From the NCBI GenBank assembly GCA_031264755.1, contig JAISDO010000015.1:1-64000 (forward strand): a DNA stretch of 64,000 bases, in the 5' to 3' direction. Source of the DNA: Clostridiales bacterium (GTDB taxonomy: Bacteria > Bacillota_A > Clostridia > Christensenellales > Pumilibacteraceae). The notes below the pieces were generated by a model, which worked only from the letters and a program-made list of their open reading frames with translations, ran no database searches and was not told where the DNA came from. This document shows, piece by piece, positions 44,807 to 53,945 of the stretch. Positions within the stretch are counted from its first letter, which is position 1, and each line of letters starts with the position of its first letter. The position numbers were made by a program, and so were the translations under genes.

Positions 44807-45136
44807 AGTTGGTTGAGTACTTGTGGACTTGTGTAGATTGGCATTTTGTGTAGATTTGGCTTGTTTGAGTATGGCATCTATCTGGTTGTATGCATCTTGT
44901 TTCATGGGGCGACATTTGCCAAGATTGTCTTCAAATGTAACGAGAGCCTTGGTATATCCAGCACATCCAGCGTATCCACACCCACCGCAATTGGTATCAC
45001 CTATTATAGATTTGACTTGTTCAAACAAGGGATCTTCCTTGACAGCAAATTTGATAGACGCTAGACATAGAGCCCAAGCTATTAGTCCAGCAATGGTAGC
45101 AAATATCAAGATAGGCAATATGTATTGTACAAACAT
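44798..45136 (-). CDS. RnfB-like protein reduced to its N-terminal iron-sulfur domain
   Basis: The 112-residue protein has an N-terminal membrane helix (about 4-28), then the RnfB-type 4Fe-4S motif TNCGGCGYAGCAGY, with a further Cys in GKCRPM. Rnf complexes couple ferredoxin and NAD to ion pumping, and full RnfB continues with ferredoxin domains that are missing here. No other rnf gene is present. It may be a stand-alone redox protein. GAGGACAC precedes the ATG. A structured leader of about 125 bases lies upstream. Confidence 0.8.
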   Translation of the reverse strand: MFVQYILPILIFATIAGLIAWALCLASIKFAVKEDPLFEQVKSIIGDTNCGGCGYAGCAGYTKALVTFEDNLGKCRPMKQDAYNQIDAILKQAKSTQNANLHKSTSTQPTTK

Positions 45137-45676
45137 AAATTGTGTCCTCGCTAATATCTAGAGTCAACCATTGACACACTTTGTAGGCAAGGCAGTGTGA
45201 CTTGTTGCTAGATTGGATTGATCAAAGGATATTAGATAATAATGTCCGCTTAAGATCCTTATTGCTTAAGTATAACATACATGCATAGACATGTCAAGTT
45301 TGGGTACAACGGAGTATATGGATAGATAGAGTTGATTAATGTGACAAATATATTAACAGTATTGTCAAGTGATGACAATACTGTCACAATATATGGTATG
45401 GTTTGATTGATAGAAGACTACATATTGATAAGTTAATATAGTAATTATTTGGACACTTGTCAATGGTTTGTTGGTAATATTGTATCTACAAACATATGGC
45501 AATCATTACCAAACTTGGTGCAAATAGCTGTATATGTAAAAATATTGCATAAAATTGTTGACAAGCAATATAACAATATATTACTATTATAACACAATAC
45601 ACAAGCATTATTGCGTGACGATCTCTACAATTAGCACACAGTGATGCACAAACAAAACAATTTTTTGAGGAGAAAT
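45137..45676. promoter_or_regulatory. Divergent 540-base regulatory region
   Basis: On the minus strand: TTGACA (45292-45297), 17 bases, TATACT (45269-45274), then a leader that can fold (see separate entry). At 45356-45384 there is a perfect 12 bp inverted repeat (ACAGTATTGTCA and TGACAATACTGT). On the plus strand TTGACA near 45553 is followed by AT-rich -10-like sequences before the lipoprotein gene; its surroundings recall the dispersed element. No gene is supported. Confidence 0.6.
45149..45262 (-). promoter_or_regulatory. Structured leader of the RnfB-like gene
   Basis: Outer stem CTAATATC (45151-45158) with GATATTAG (45228-45235). Inner hairpin 45173-45180 with 45194-45201 has eight pairs and one A-A mismatch. 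A CTTAAG pair lies near the 5' end. The outer stem borders the ribosome site, so pairing could control translation. No known riboswitch family is recognised. Confidence 0.45.
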
Positions 45677-47842
45677 ATGTCAAAAACATTAAAACGGTAT
45701 GCACTAGCATTGGTTTTGTTGTTGATTGGTGTCTTTGCTGTGGCTTGTACGCCCGATGACCCCAATGGCAATACCAATGCCAACAGTGTAGGTTTTGGAC
45801 AACAGTCGGAGTTCTTGGTATTGGGCAACAGTGAGCACAATCATCAACAATTCACTGCTACAATTACCCCTGCCAATGCTAGACAACAGACATTTGATTG
45901 GTCTTCGTCTAACGAGAGCATAGCTAGGGTCAACCAAGTAGGACTGGTAGAGGCTGTCGCACCTGGCAAGACCACAATAGTAGCCAAGTTGCAGGGTACT
46001 GAGTTGTCAATAGAGAGAGAGATTGTTGTATACTCAGCGGCGGAGACTGTCAGGATTGGGGATGTAGCCAACAAAAAGCTAAGGATAGGGCACAACACAT
46101 TGGGACGTGCAACTCTTGAGGCTAGTGTACAACCAGCTACAGCGGCTCAGGTGGTCACATTTAGCTCTAAAGATCCACTCTTATTGTCAGTCAACCGTGT
46201 TACGGGTGACGTCGTTGCAAACCCCCAAAACGCCAACAACTTTGGTTATACTGCTACTGTTGTAGCCACTATATTAGGCGATTATACGGCCGATGGAAAA
46301 GCTATAGAGACTGAGATTGACTTTGAGTTGTACACTGTACCTAATGGTGTCAATGTTGACTTTGCTAATGGTAGTATCGACGAGATATATGTAGGTGGTC
46401 CTACAACTACATTGCATGCCACTGTATTGGCTTCAACAGCTGAGCAAGTGGTAGATTGGTCTGACGATAGCAACTATCTTGTTGTCAATCAAGATGGTGT
46501 AGCTGCCGCTCAAGATATCGGAGACAGAGAACCACAACATGTGACTGTCACAGCGACTGAGCGTATTTTTGGTACTAACAGTGCTAGTAGAGCTATCACA
46601 GTATATCAAGCTCCCGCTAGTATCAAGATACAGACACCTTTTGCTCCAAGTCAAGAGATAGAGACTCTAGATGATGAGACTGATACAACTGTTGTGACTC
46701 GTAGATTGGTCAAAGGTAGCGTACTGCCTCTTAGTGCGACAGTTGAGCCATACAATGCTAAGCAAGATATAGTGTGGAGCGTTGTCAACAACGACGACAC
46801 TAGAGCTGAGATTGCTACAATAGACCAACAAGGTATATTGACGACTACAGGTGACGGCAACATCACAGTAGTTGCAGCAGACTTCTTTGGTGTAGTCAAA
46901 CACTCAATCAACTTTGTTGTAGAAGATGCCGAGAGAGCAAAAATTGATATAAAAGGTATTAATGATGGTAGTGTCGTAGTTGGTAACGAATATGAGATAA
47001 CAATTGGTGCTGGCAATCAGTATCAAAAGCTCCTAATAGACAATAAGAGTCCAGATATTGTTGATACTTATCAAAATGGTAGAATAGGAACGATTACAAT
47101 AGTTGGTGAAGGCTCGGCTATATTAGGATTTGCAGTGCCTGTTGTTGACAACGAGGACGACAATGATCTCTCTGACGATGCAGTCCTGTTTGATGCTCAA
47201 ATGTTTGCTTTTGGTACAATAACACGTGCGGCAGACTTTGTCAACAAGTACTCACATCTCAATGATATCAATGATATAGATGTACAAGACATGGTTGGTC
47301 AAGCTCTAGTAGACTTGATGGTGACAATCACCGATGCTCAACTATATAGCTTTGAGATAGCAGGTCTAGAGCCTGAGTCTAGTATATACAATACCGAATA
47401 CCAAGCTCTACTAGTCAAGATAAATGAGCTAGAAGAGTCAATAACTAACCAATTGCCAAACAAAGTTGGTGAGGACTTTGCGGACTTCTTGACTCAAGTT
47501 GAGACAGACTTTGGGCAATTGTTAAGCGGTTTTGAGACATTGCTCAAAGAGTTGCTTGTATTGGTGGTAGACAATACTCTAATCACTCAAGACAAGTTAG
47601 ACCAACTCAAGGATTTGAGTATTGATTTGGCTGCAATCCTACAAGGGTTGAGTGACTTGACTCGACAAGTAGGGTTGAGTGATGACCAAGATGAGCGTAT
47701 CTTGCAAACTTTCTTGATAGATAGTATCAATCAAGGTATAGAGACGTTGCAACAATTGATGATTGATGCAAATCTAGATCTAATACTTGACGAGCTACAA
47801 AACATACTAAACAACGCCGAACAAGCAGAGCTAGCAGCCTAA
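45677..47842 (+). CDS. Secreted lipoprotein with Big2-type Ig-like domains
   Basis: The 721-residue protein begins with a lipoprotein signal ending AVAC (about residues 20-23). At least three or four bacterial Ig-like (Big2) domains follow, marked by NHQQFTATITPANARQQTFDWSSS, AKLQGTE and SVLPLSATVEPYNAKQDIVWSV. The last 200 residues are helical and Leu/Asp-rich (KINELEESITNQLPNKVGEDFADFL...), possibly a coiled stalk. It is expected on the cell surface. GAGGAGA precedes the ATG. Confidence 0.85.
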   Translation: MSKTLKRYALALVLLLIGVFAVACTPDDPNGNTNANSVGFGQQSEFLVLGNSEHNHQQFTATITPANARQQTFDWSSSNESIARVNQVGLVEAVAPGKTTIVAKLQGTELSIEREIVVYSAAETVRIGDVANKKLRIGHNTLGRATLEASVQPATAAQVVTFSSKDPLLLSVNRVTGDVVANPQNANNFGYTATVVATILGDYTADGKAIETEIDFELYTVPNGVNVDFANGSIDEIYVGGPTTTLHATVLASTAEQVVDWSDDSNYLVVNQDGVAAAQDIGDREPQHVTVTATERIFGTNSASRAITVYQAPASIKIQTPFAPSQEIETLDDETDTTVVTRRLVKGSVLPLSATVEPYNAKQDIVWSVVNNDDTRAEIATIDQQGILTTTGDGNITVVAADFFGVVKHSINFVVEDAERAKIDIKGINDGSVVVGNEYEITIGAGNQYQKLLIDNKSPDIVDTYQNGRIGTITIVGEGSAILGFAVPVVDNEDDNDLSDDAVLFDAQMFAFGTITRAADFVNKYSHLNDINDIDVQDMVGQALVDLMVTITDAQLYSFEIAGLEPESSIYNTEYQALLVKINELEESITNQLPNKVGEDFADFLTQVETDFGQLLSGFETLLKELLVLVVDNTLITQDKLDQLKDLSIDLAAILQGLSDLTRQVGLSDDQDERILQTFLIDSINQGIETLQQLMIDANLDLILDELQNILNNAEQAELAA

Positions 47843-47896
47843 ATTTGTCGCAACATGTCCAGTGCCGCTACGATGCAGTGTAGTAGTACACAATAC

Positions 47897-47939
47897 ACAA
47901 CTAGACACACTCTCTATTGTAGGGAGTGTGTCTAGTTGT
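47897..47939. terminator. 19 bp hairpin after the Big2 lipoprotein
   Basis: The arms 47897-47915 and 47921-47939 pair with a single G-U; the loop is ATTGT. The tail is ATTTGTG, only weakly U-rich. Confidence 0.65.
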
Positions 47940-47998
47940 ATTTGTGTCCAATATATTGATTGGGTATAAAGACTTAGGCAAAAGTTGCCGCAAAACTG

Positions 47999-48027
47999 TT
48001 GTCAAATTGTGTAAAAAATAGTATAAT
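47999..48027 (+). promoter_or_regulatory. Promoter
   Basis: TTGTCA 47999-48004, 17-base spacer, TATAAT 48022-48027, upstream of the polytopic membrane protein gene. Confidence 0.7.
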
Positions 48028-48097
48028 CATATTGTCTATAGTTGCATAGTTAGTATATTTGCATTATGGATATTTTGAATTCGTGGAGATACCATAT

Positions 48098-49597
48098 ATG
48101 TTGAACATAAATACTCTAGGTATCAATCTAGCTGGGGCTATTACTTTGGGTATAGTCTTTGTAGCGGTGTTGATAGTACTAGCTATCTACAGTGTATGGG
48201 GGCTTAGTCGTGTGTTAGCCATACCCAACAATCGCAACCACATCAATGTGCGTATAGGCAAGGCTAGTATCAAGACGGCTTTGGCGTTTATATTGGTGCT
48301 GGGTATTGTTGTGCGTATAGTTGCTAGTATACTAGTAGCGGGCGATGATAGTTTGACTTTTACATTGGTGCAGCAGTACAACAACTACCAAGACTTGGGT
48401 CTTGGTGGATATTTGACCAATGGTATTGCTCTATACCCTGTATCTTATATTATCAATGGCGTATTTGGACAGATAGGTGATGTGTTTGGTGATGCCGAAG
48501 TGCTTAGTTTCTTTTTGAGATTGCCATTTGTGTTAGCTGATATAGCATCTGCTCTAGTCTTGTATAGCATAACTCGCAAGTATGTCAACAAGCAAGCAGC
48601 TATCATAGTCACTGCGTTGTTCTTTTTCAATCCAGTTTTCTTCCTCAACAGTAGTATAGCGGGACAATACAATAGTCTATTGATACTGACATTGTTGCTT
48701 ACATTTTATTTTTTGACTTTGCGTAAGACTGCTTGGATGATAGTCATGTATGGATTGAGCTTGCTAATCCATAGAGATGCACAAATATTTGTTGCACCTA
48801 TTGCAGTGTATGTGATATATCTAGTTGTGCGTAGCATTATTATGCTAAGGAGAGAAGGCAAAAGTGGTATGTTTAAGGATAGAGCTCGCAATAGTGTGAT
48901 AGTAGTGCCTTTGTCTATTGTATGCGTTTTTGTTGGAATGTGGTTGATATCATTACCTTTTGTTGCTAATACTTATGGTTACAATCCGTTTGTCTTCCTC
49001 AATCGTCTATATATACAGATGATACAGTACTTTGACAATTATGGTTACAATGCACTCAATCTGTACAACCTCTTCAATCGCAATGGCGAAGTTACAGCAT
49101 ATACCTTTCCTTCTTTGACCTTTGGTATTATCTTCTTGTTGTTGGCAACAGTTATACCGTTGGTACTCTTTTTGTCCAAACGCAATAGGGCAAATATGGT
49201 GCTGATAGCTAGTTTTGTCATGTTGACACTAGGATTGTATTTTATCAACTTTACGCATAGTACTCTAGTGCCCTGTGTAGCATTGTTGTTGTTGGCTTAT
49301 GTCTTTATCAAAGATCGTAGGATACTCAAAGTCTTGATAGCTCTAAGCTTGGCTATCTCTATCAATCAATTAGCTAGCTTGGCACATGGCACAACTCTTA
49401 GCAATGGTTGGGCATTGGGTATTAGCATTGTTACTAGTATAGTTGCTATCATATCTCATATATATTTTACAATCATGATATTGGATATATGTATGTCTAG
49501 CAATATACTGACGCTCAATGTAGATCCTGACGCAACTATAGGTCAAGCCAATCGCAACTGGCTCAAGTGGCACAAACAGCCTAGGATTGTGCAATAG
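48098..49597 (+). CDS. Polytopic membrane protein, probable GT-C type glycosyltransferase
   Basis: The 499-residue protein has about 10-12 membrane helices. The layout resembles GT-C enzymes that use polyprenyl-phosphate sugars: a first periplasmic loop with acidic residues, FFNPVFFLNSSIAGQYNSLLIL, and LLIHRDAQIFVAPIAVYVIYLV. The family (DUF2029/GT87-like) cannot be fixed by eye. GTGGAGAT precedes ATG 48098. It lies in a block of surface-related genes, consistent with making cell-envelope glycans. A perfect 20 bp hairpin follows the gene. Confidence 0.65.
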   Translation: MLNINTLGINLAGAITLGIVFVAVLIVLAIYSVWGLSRVLAIPNNRNHINVRIGKASIKTALAFILVLGIVVRIVASILVAGDDSLTFTLVQQYNNYQDLGLGGYLTNGIALYPVSYIINGVFGQIGDVFGDAEVLSFFLRLPFVLADIASALVLYSITRKYVNKQAAIIVTALFFFNPVFFLNSSIAGQYNSLLILTLLLTFYFLTLRKTAWMIVMYGLSLLIHRDAQIFVAPIAVYVIYLVVRSIIMLRREGKSGMFKDRARNSVIVVPLSIVCVFVGMWLISLPFVANTYGYNPFVFLNRLYIQMIQYFDNYGYNALNLYNLFNRNGEVTAYTFPSLTFGIIFLLLATVIPLVLFLSKRNRANMVLIASFVMLTLGLYFINFTHSTLVPCVALLLLAYVFIKDRRILKVLIALSLAISINQLASLAHGTTLSNGWALGISIVTSIVAIISHIYFTIMILDICMSSNILTLNVDPDATIGQANRNWLKWHKQPRIVQ

Positions 49598-49618
49598 CAG
49601 AGTATTGCAACGTGAGTA

Positions 49619-49663
49619 CACACAACAGACCCATATAGATATTCTATATGGGTCTGTTGTGTG
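49619..49663. terminator. Perfect 20 bp hairpin without T-run
   Basis: The arms 49619-49638 and 49644-49663 match exactly around an ATATT loop. It is followed by CAAAGC, so no U-tract. It closes the membrane-protein gene. Confidence 0.7.
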
Positions 49664-49705
49664 CAAAGCAACTCTCCAATTATATTGGATGTCAGCCTGC
49701 AACAC

Positions 49706-49866
49706 CATATCAATAGAGAAGCCCAAAAATAATTATAAACAAATGCAATAAAGTTATACAAAAATTGTTGACAATTATACACTAGTGCAATATAATATAC
49801 AACACTAGAGATAGTGTGCTATACTAGCACAAAAACAATCTTGGATAATAATATAGTAGTATAGTG
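49706..49866 (+). repeat. Dispersed promoter-plus-hairpin element, copy 2
   Basis: It matches 21181-21345 along its length. TTGACA 49768-49773, 17-base spacer, TATAAT 49791-49796, then hairpin GTGCT-ATACT-AGCAC (49816-49830) and CAAAAACAATCTT. Confidence 0.7.
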
Positions 49867-49959
49867 AATGGTACTGTCTCTATCAACTTGCATACAACAC
49901 AACAGCTATATGTAAGGTTAGAGTCCATGTGTGATTGTCGTCAATCACACATGGATTTT
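49803..49959 (+). ncRNA. Candidate small RNA of about 155 nt
   Basis: It starts from the consensus promoter of element copy 2 and ends at a 14 bp hairpin (49924-49937 with 49942-49955) followed by TTTT. No open frame with a ribosome site lies inside. Evidence is promoter, terminator and conservation of the 5' part with copy 1. Confidence 0.4.
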
Positions 49960-50046
49960 GGTCATACTTAGCCAAAACATATCAAAGTATACACAAATCT
50001 TGATTGTTGTGGTATAAACGAGATATGATTGGGACATTATTGTTGC

Positions 50047-53000
50047 ATGTGGTGGATTGTGCCTACAATTGTGTTGGTGTGTGTTGTGTTGATGATATTG
50101 TGTGTGACATTGCACAAAGTGTTGCATATGACTACATTGCCATATGATACTGTTGAGATATATGATATTAAGACACAGATAGATATATTGATGCAGCAAG
50201 ATACTGTACTCAAATACAGCAAGACACTGTCTCATGTTGTCAAGTACAAGTATATTGGCAAATTGGCAGAAGAGCGTCACAGTGTCGCACAAGATACCAA
50301 TGACACAATCACAATTGCATCTACGGCCAAAAAGATCATTGTAGACAACATGACTATACTCAATGTAGCCAAGCATTGCTTGTGCAAGCGTATCAAGCTA
50401 TGTGGAGTATTGCCTCATGTAGGTAGATACCCTAGAATATACAAGATTTGTCAATTGTTATGTGATGCTCGGGTCAATATGTCTACAATAGTAGAGGCAA
50501 CACAGTTGTCTACTAGACTAACTATGCAAGAGTATGCACAATTAGATATAGTATATTTGGCTGTATTACTACACAAGATTGATAGTATAGCTAATATACT
50601 TGTATGCAATATGACAGTGCGACAGTTGGGTTGGAGAGATAGTATCAACAAATATGTAGATATAATATTGATGCTAGATAGCAATTATGCTTTGGGCTAT
50701 GGTCAACAGACAGATATAGAAACTAGACACAAGTACAACCGATTGTTGCTTCAACAAGATACCAACATTGATAAATTGATCCAACAATCTATCATAGATG
50801 ATAACAATCTCAGTAGAGATGCAATATATATACTCAATCAATTAGCAAATATTTTGTCTCAATTTGGTGTGCGGCATTGTTTGGATATGCACGGTCAATC
50901 AGTTGCAATGCATTATAAAACTGTTCAATATTCGCAATATCCCAGTGTCAATTTGATATATAGTGATAGATATGTGAGTGTAATAGACACGACGGGTTGT
51001 GGCTATAGTTATATCGATGGTCTACGTATATTGGACGGTGCTAGATATATTGGTGGGTTTGGGTTGTATGCCGTAATAGAAGGCAATGTATATAGTGTAT
51101 ATGACAGAGCTATACATACTCACAACAAGAGCATGTATACTATACAATATGGTGGCATCAAAGTAGAGACTACTGCTACAGTTTTGCAAGAATATATGAG
51201 TGATGTGCGTCTAATGAGTATTAGCAACACTACATCTAAGGCAATTGATCTAGATATTGTGCTAGACTGTAAGGTCGCTACGACTATAAAGTTGGGCAAA
51301 ACTATACAATTGTGGAGCAATGGACGTCAAGTTGCATCTATATCTATGTTGGGGACTCGCTATGAGATATTGGATGATAAGATTGTAGCAAGAATTGGTC
51401 TAAATCCACATTGTAGCACAGAGATTGCTACATGTATAGACTGTAATGATTCTCACAAGTTGAATATTGATGCTATAAGACAATCATGCCTAGTCAACAA
51501 TGCTAGGTATATTGTATCTCAAAGAGTTTTGGACTTGTTGAGTAGGTTGATATACAAGAGCGTTATGCCCTATCCTCAAGATATAGCACAGCTAGGGATA
51601 GATATATCAAATCATACAATCGTTGTGCAGTTGCACGGAGTGGATTATACCAGTTTGTTGGATAATATTGCACAGCTTGGACGGCTATATCCTATTGTCA
51701 AGTATAATTTGATTGTACTATACACGCACAATCCTAGCGTGACAGACTACATCAAACCAAACATACTGAGATTGTTGGATACATGCAGTATATCACACAA
51801 CAGTAGTATCAACATCAAAGTATTGAATACTCTTAAGATTTCGAGCATTGAATTGGATCAATTGTATAAGCATGCCGAGTGCTTGGACGCAATATATGAC
51901 AATCTTGCAACACATGTAGTATTGCCTAGTATTACGTCACAATTGTCTTGGGATGTATTGCTAAGAGTGCGGAGTATATACAACACTAATCATTGCCGCT
52001 CAACAATGGTGCGACCCAAAATAGAAGCAGAATGTGTGTCGTTTGTACCTATGTTGATGGATTGTAATGAGAGATGGTACAACAATATATCCAATGGTTT
52101 GATCAAGCTAGATCAATATGGCAAAATGTACAATGGCATACAGGGTAATATCATCCTCAAGATAGGGGATAGGATAGTATCTCCATGCTATAGTATGTAC
52201 ATGACTCATAGTACAGTACAATATGATAGCAAACACTATCTAGATAAGAGCGTATACACATGTAGCTATCGGGATATACATTGTACTCTAGAGGTATTTG
52301 TTGTCAAGTCCATAATATACAAGTTGAGTATACGCAACAATACAGACAACATCCAAAGTATAGAAGTCTTCTTTTGGACTGATGTCCCTTCGTATATGCA
52401 GGGTTGTCAAGTGTTGCGGCGGAGCAATAGTATATCAGTAGCAGGCAACAACAACCAACTAGTCGTCACTAGTAGTAGACCTATGAAAGGATTTTGTGCT
52501 AGCAAAGAGAGTTTTTGTAATCAATATGGAGCAATAGACAAAATATCTAACTTGGCAGAATGTAGTGGTGTGACGCCTTGTATAGCATTTGATAGTCTAA
52601 TCAACTGTAGACCCAATTCAACTGTAGATATGCAAGTTGGCATCAAACATAGTTGCCATGATTATTTGTCATCAAGACGTAGTCATATTAGTATCAACAA
52701 CATACAGGGCAACCAGTTGCTGGCAGATGTTGTTAGATGGTTGCCTAGGTATTGTGTGTCAGAGCAAGGATTGTATGCAGTGTTTGGGACGGTGTATCAA
52801 GACTTGTCTTGTGCTAGACAACTATTGATAGATAATGTACAACACAAGCTCAACTATATATTAGCTTTGTGCAAATATTGTCAGGTCGTAGGCAACAACG
52901 ATATATTACATCAATATGTAAAGGGTCGTAGCGACAGGTTGACTAAGTTGTTTGATTATTGTATAGATATTTTGCGTAGTGTGTATATAGTTGACAATAG

Positions 53001-53706
53001 AGGATTGGTAATAGGGCAAGATGACAAGGTGTCACTGTATGGCAATATAATGTTGATATGGTGCATTAGACAACTCACAACAGTAGTGCAATACCAATCG
53101 TTACAGTATTGGGAGAGTATAGCTGACAATATACAAGAGTTGCTCAATAGATACTACTGGCAAGGTAGTCACTATGGTGTAGGCAAGAAGATAGATATCG
53201 TCGTGCAATCACTCGCTATACTGTCGGGTGTCGCTCAAGATAGAAGTACATCATTAGCTCGTATGTTGTCTCAAGCAGTCAATATCTCCAAAATCAACTA
53301 CAAGTCTATAGGAGCGGTATATTTGATCCAAACATTTTTGATGTTACAACAGCCCGATATGGCATATACTATACTGCAGAAGATGGATTTGTTGGACAAT
53401 AAGGATGGCGGATTGTTTGGTTTGCAGTCGTGCAATTGGCAGCCTATACTGTATAGTGTGTTACTAGAGAATTTGCTTGGGTTGAAGATAAGTGGCAATA
53501 AGATACACTTTGATCCACAGTTGCCCTCGTTTGTAGACAAGGTTGTATTACAGTTGGGTGTAGACAGGTGCAATATAGATGTGCAAATATACAATAGACA
53601 GTCACCTAACAATTGGTGTATGAGCATAGAGCAAGTGAGACACAGCATCACAAGTATACTAATACAACCCAATCTACACAATAAGACAATAACTTTGAGA
53701 CGCTAG
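50047..53706 (+). CDS. Very large membrane-anchored GH94/NdvB-like protein, catalytic motif not visible
   Basis: The 1219-residue protein has an N-terminal helix (WWIVPTIVLVCVVLMILCV). Two beta-sandwich modules resemble those of cyclic beta-1,2-glucan synthases: TIQYGGIKVETTATVLQEY...ISNTTSKAIDLDIVL near 365-410, and SYRDIHCTLEVFVVKSIIYKLSIRNNTDN near 745-775. The C-terminal part has the alpha-barrel landmark KKIDIVVQSLAILSG near 1045, matching the DSIAQSWAVISG region of GH94. Where GH94 has GDWNDGM, this protein has only GQDDKVSLYG, so phosphorylase activity is doubtful. The start is uncertain (TTG 50029 or ATG 50047); no ribosome site. Confidence 0.65.
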   Translation: MWWIVPTIVLVCVVLMILCVTLHKVLHMTTLPYDTVEIYDIKTQIDILMQQDTVLKYSKTLSHVVKYKYIGKLAEERHSVAQDTNDTITIASTAKKIIVDNMTILNVAKHCLCKRIKLCGVLPHVGRYPRIYKICQLLCDARVNMSTIVEATQLSTRLTMQEYAQLDIVYLAVLLHKIDSIANILVCNMTVRQLGWRDSINKYVDIILMLDSNYALGYGQQTDIETRHKYNRLLLQQDTNIDKLIQQSIIDDNNLSRDAIYILNQLANILSQFGVRHCLDMHGQSVAMHYKTVQYSQYPSVNLIYSDRYVSVIDTTGCGYSYIDGLRILDGARYIGGFGLYAVIEGNVYSVYDRAIHTHNKSMYTIQYGGIKVETTATVLQEYMSDVRLMSISNTTSKAIDLDIVLDCKVATTIKLGKTIQLWSNGRQVASISMLGTRYEILDDKIVARIGLNPHCSTEIATCIDCNDSHKLNIDAIRQSCLVNNARYIVSQRVLDLLSRLIYKSVMPYPQDIAQLGIDISNHTIVVQLHGVDYTSLLDNIAQLGRLYPIVKYNLIVLYTHNPSVTDYIKPNILRLLDTCSISHNSSINIKVLNTLKISSIELDQLYKHAECLDAIYDNLATHVVLPSITSQLSWDVLLRVRSIYNTNHCRSTMVRPKIEAECVSFVPMLMDCNERWYNNISNGLIKLDQYGKMYNGIQGNIILKIGDRIVSPCYSMYMTHSTVQYDSKHYLDKSVYTCSYRDIHCTLEVFVVKSIIYKLSIRNNTDNIQSIEVFFWTDVPSYMQGCQVLRRSNSISVAGNNNQLVVTSSRPMKGFCASKESFCNQYGAIDKISNLAECSGVTPCIAFDSLINCRPNSTVDMQVGIKHSCHDYLSSRRSHISINNIQGNQLLADVVRWLPRYCVSEQGLYAVFGTVYQDLSCARQLLIDNVQHKLNYILALCKYCQVVGNNDILHQYVKGRSDRLTKLFDYCIDILRSVYIVDNRGLVIGQDDKVSLYGNIMLIWCIRQLTTVVQYQSLQYWESIADNIQELLNRYYWQGSHYGVGKKIDIVVQSLAILSGVAQDRSTSLARMLSQAVNISKINYKSIGAVYLIQTFLMLQQPDMAYTILQKMDLLDNKDGGLFGLQSCNWQPILYSVLLENLLGLKISGNKIHFDPQLPSFVDKVVLQLGVDRCNIDVQIYNRQSPNNWCMSIEQVRHSITSILIQPNLHNKTITLRR

Positions 53707-53945
53707 ACAAATTGCAAACAAGTATATTACTATTGCTTTTGTATATTGCAATTGATACAAGTATCCTGCATCTCTACTTTTTCCATATTGCTATGGTTGA
53801 CAACAACTACCATATTTTGTTAGACTTACTAAAGAGTTGTAGTATAACTATATAGACTTGTTCTAATATATCTTGAGTTGAGCGAGTTGCACTAAGGAAT
53901 TGGTCTAGTTGTGTATTTGCTTGAGTCGTATAGTATAGGAAAGTT

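Larger units (their letters stand above)
49598..50046. other. 449-base gap with two hairpins and conserved element copy 2
   Basis: In order: a perfect 20 bp hairpin (49619-49663), the dispersed element copy 2 (49706-49866), and a 14 bp hairpin with a TTTT tail (49924-49959). After that comes a TATAAA (50013-50018) close to the next gene. The middle part may encode a small RNA. Confidence 0.6.

Noticed and set aside
44823..45161. Plus-strand open frame opposite the RnfB-like gene
   Set aside because: It is a shadow frame with no ribosome site; the minus strand carries the conserved cysteine motif.
53807..53945. Inverted repeat ends of an insertion sequence around the IS1-like gene
   Set aside because: I could not find matching terminal repeats or a target-site duplication by eye.
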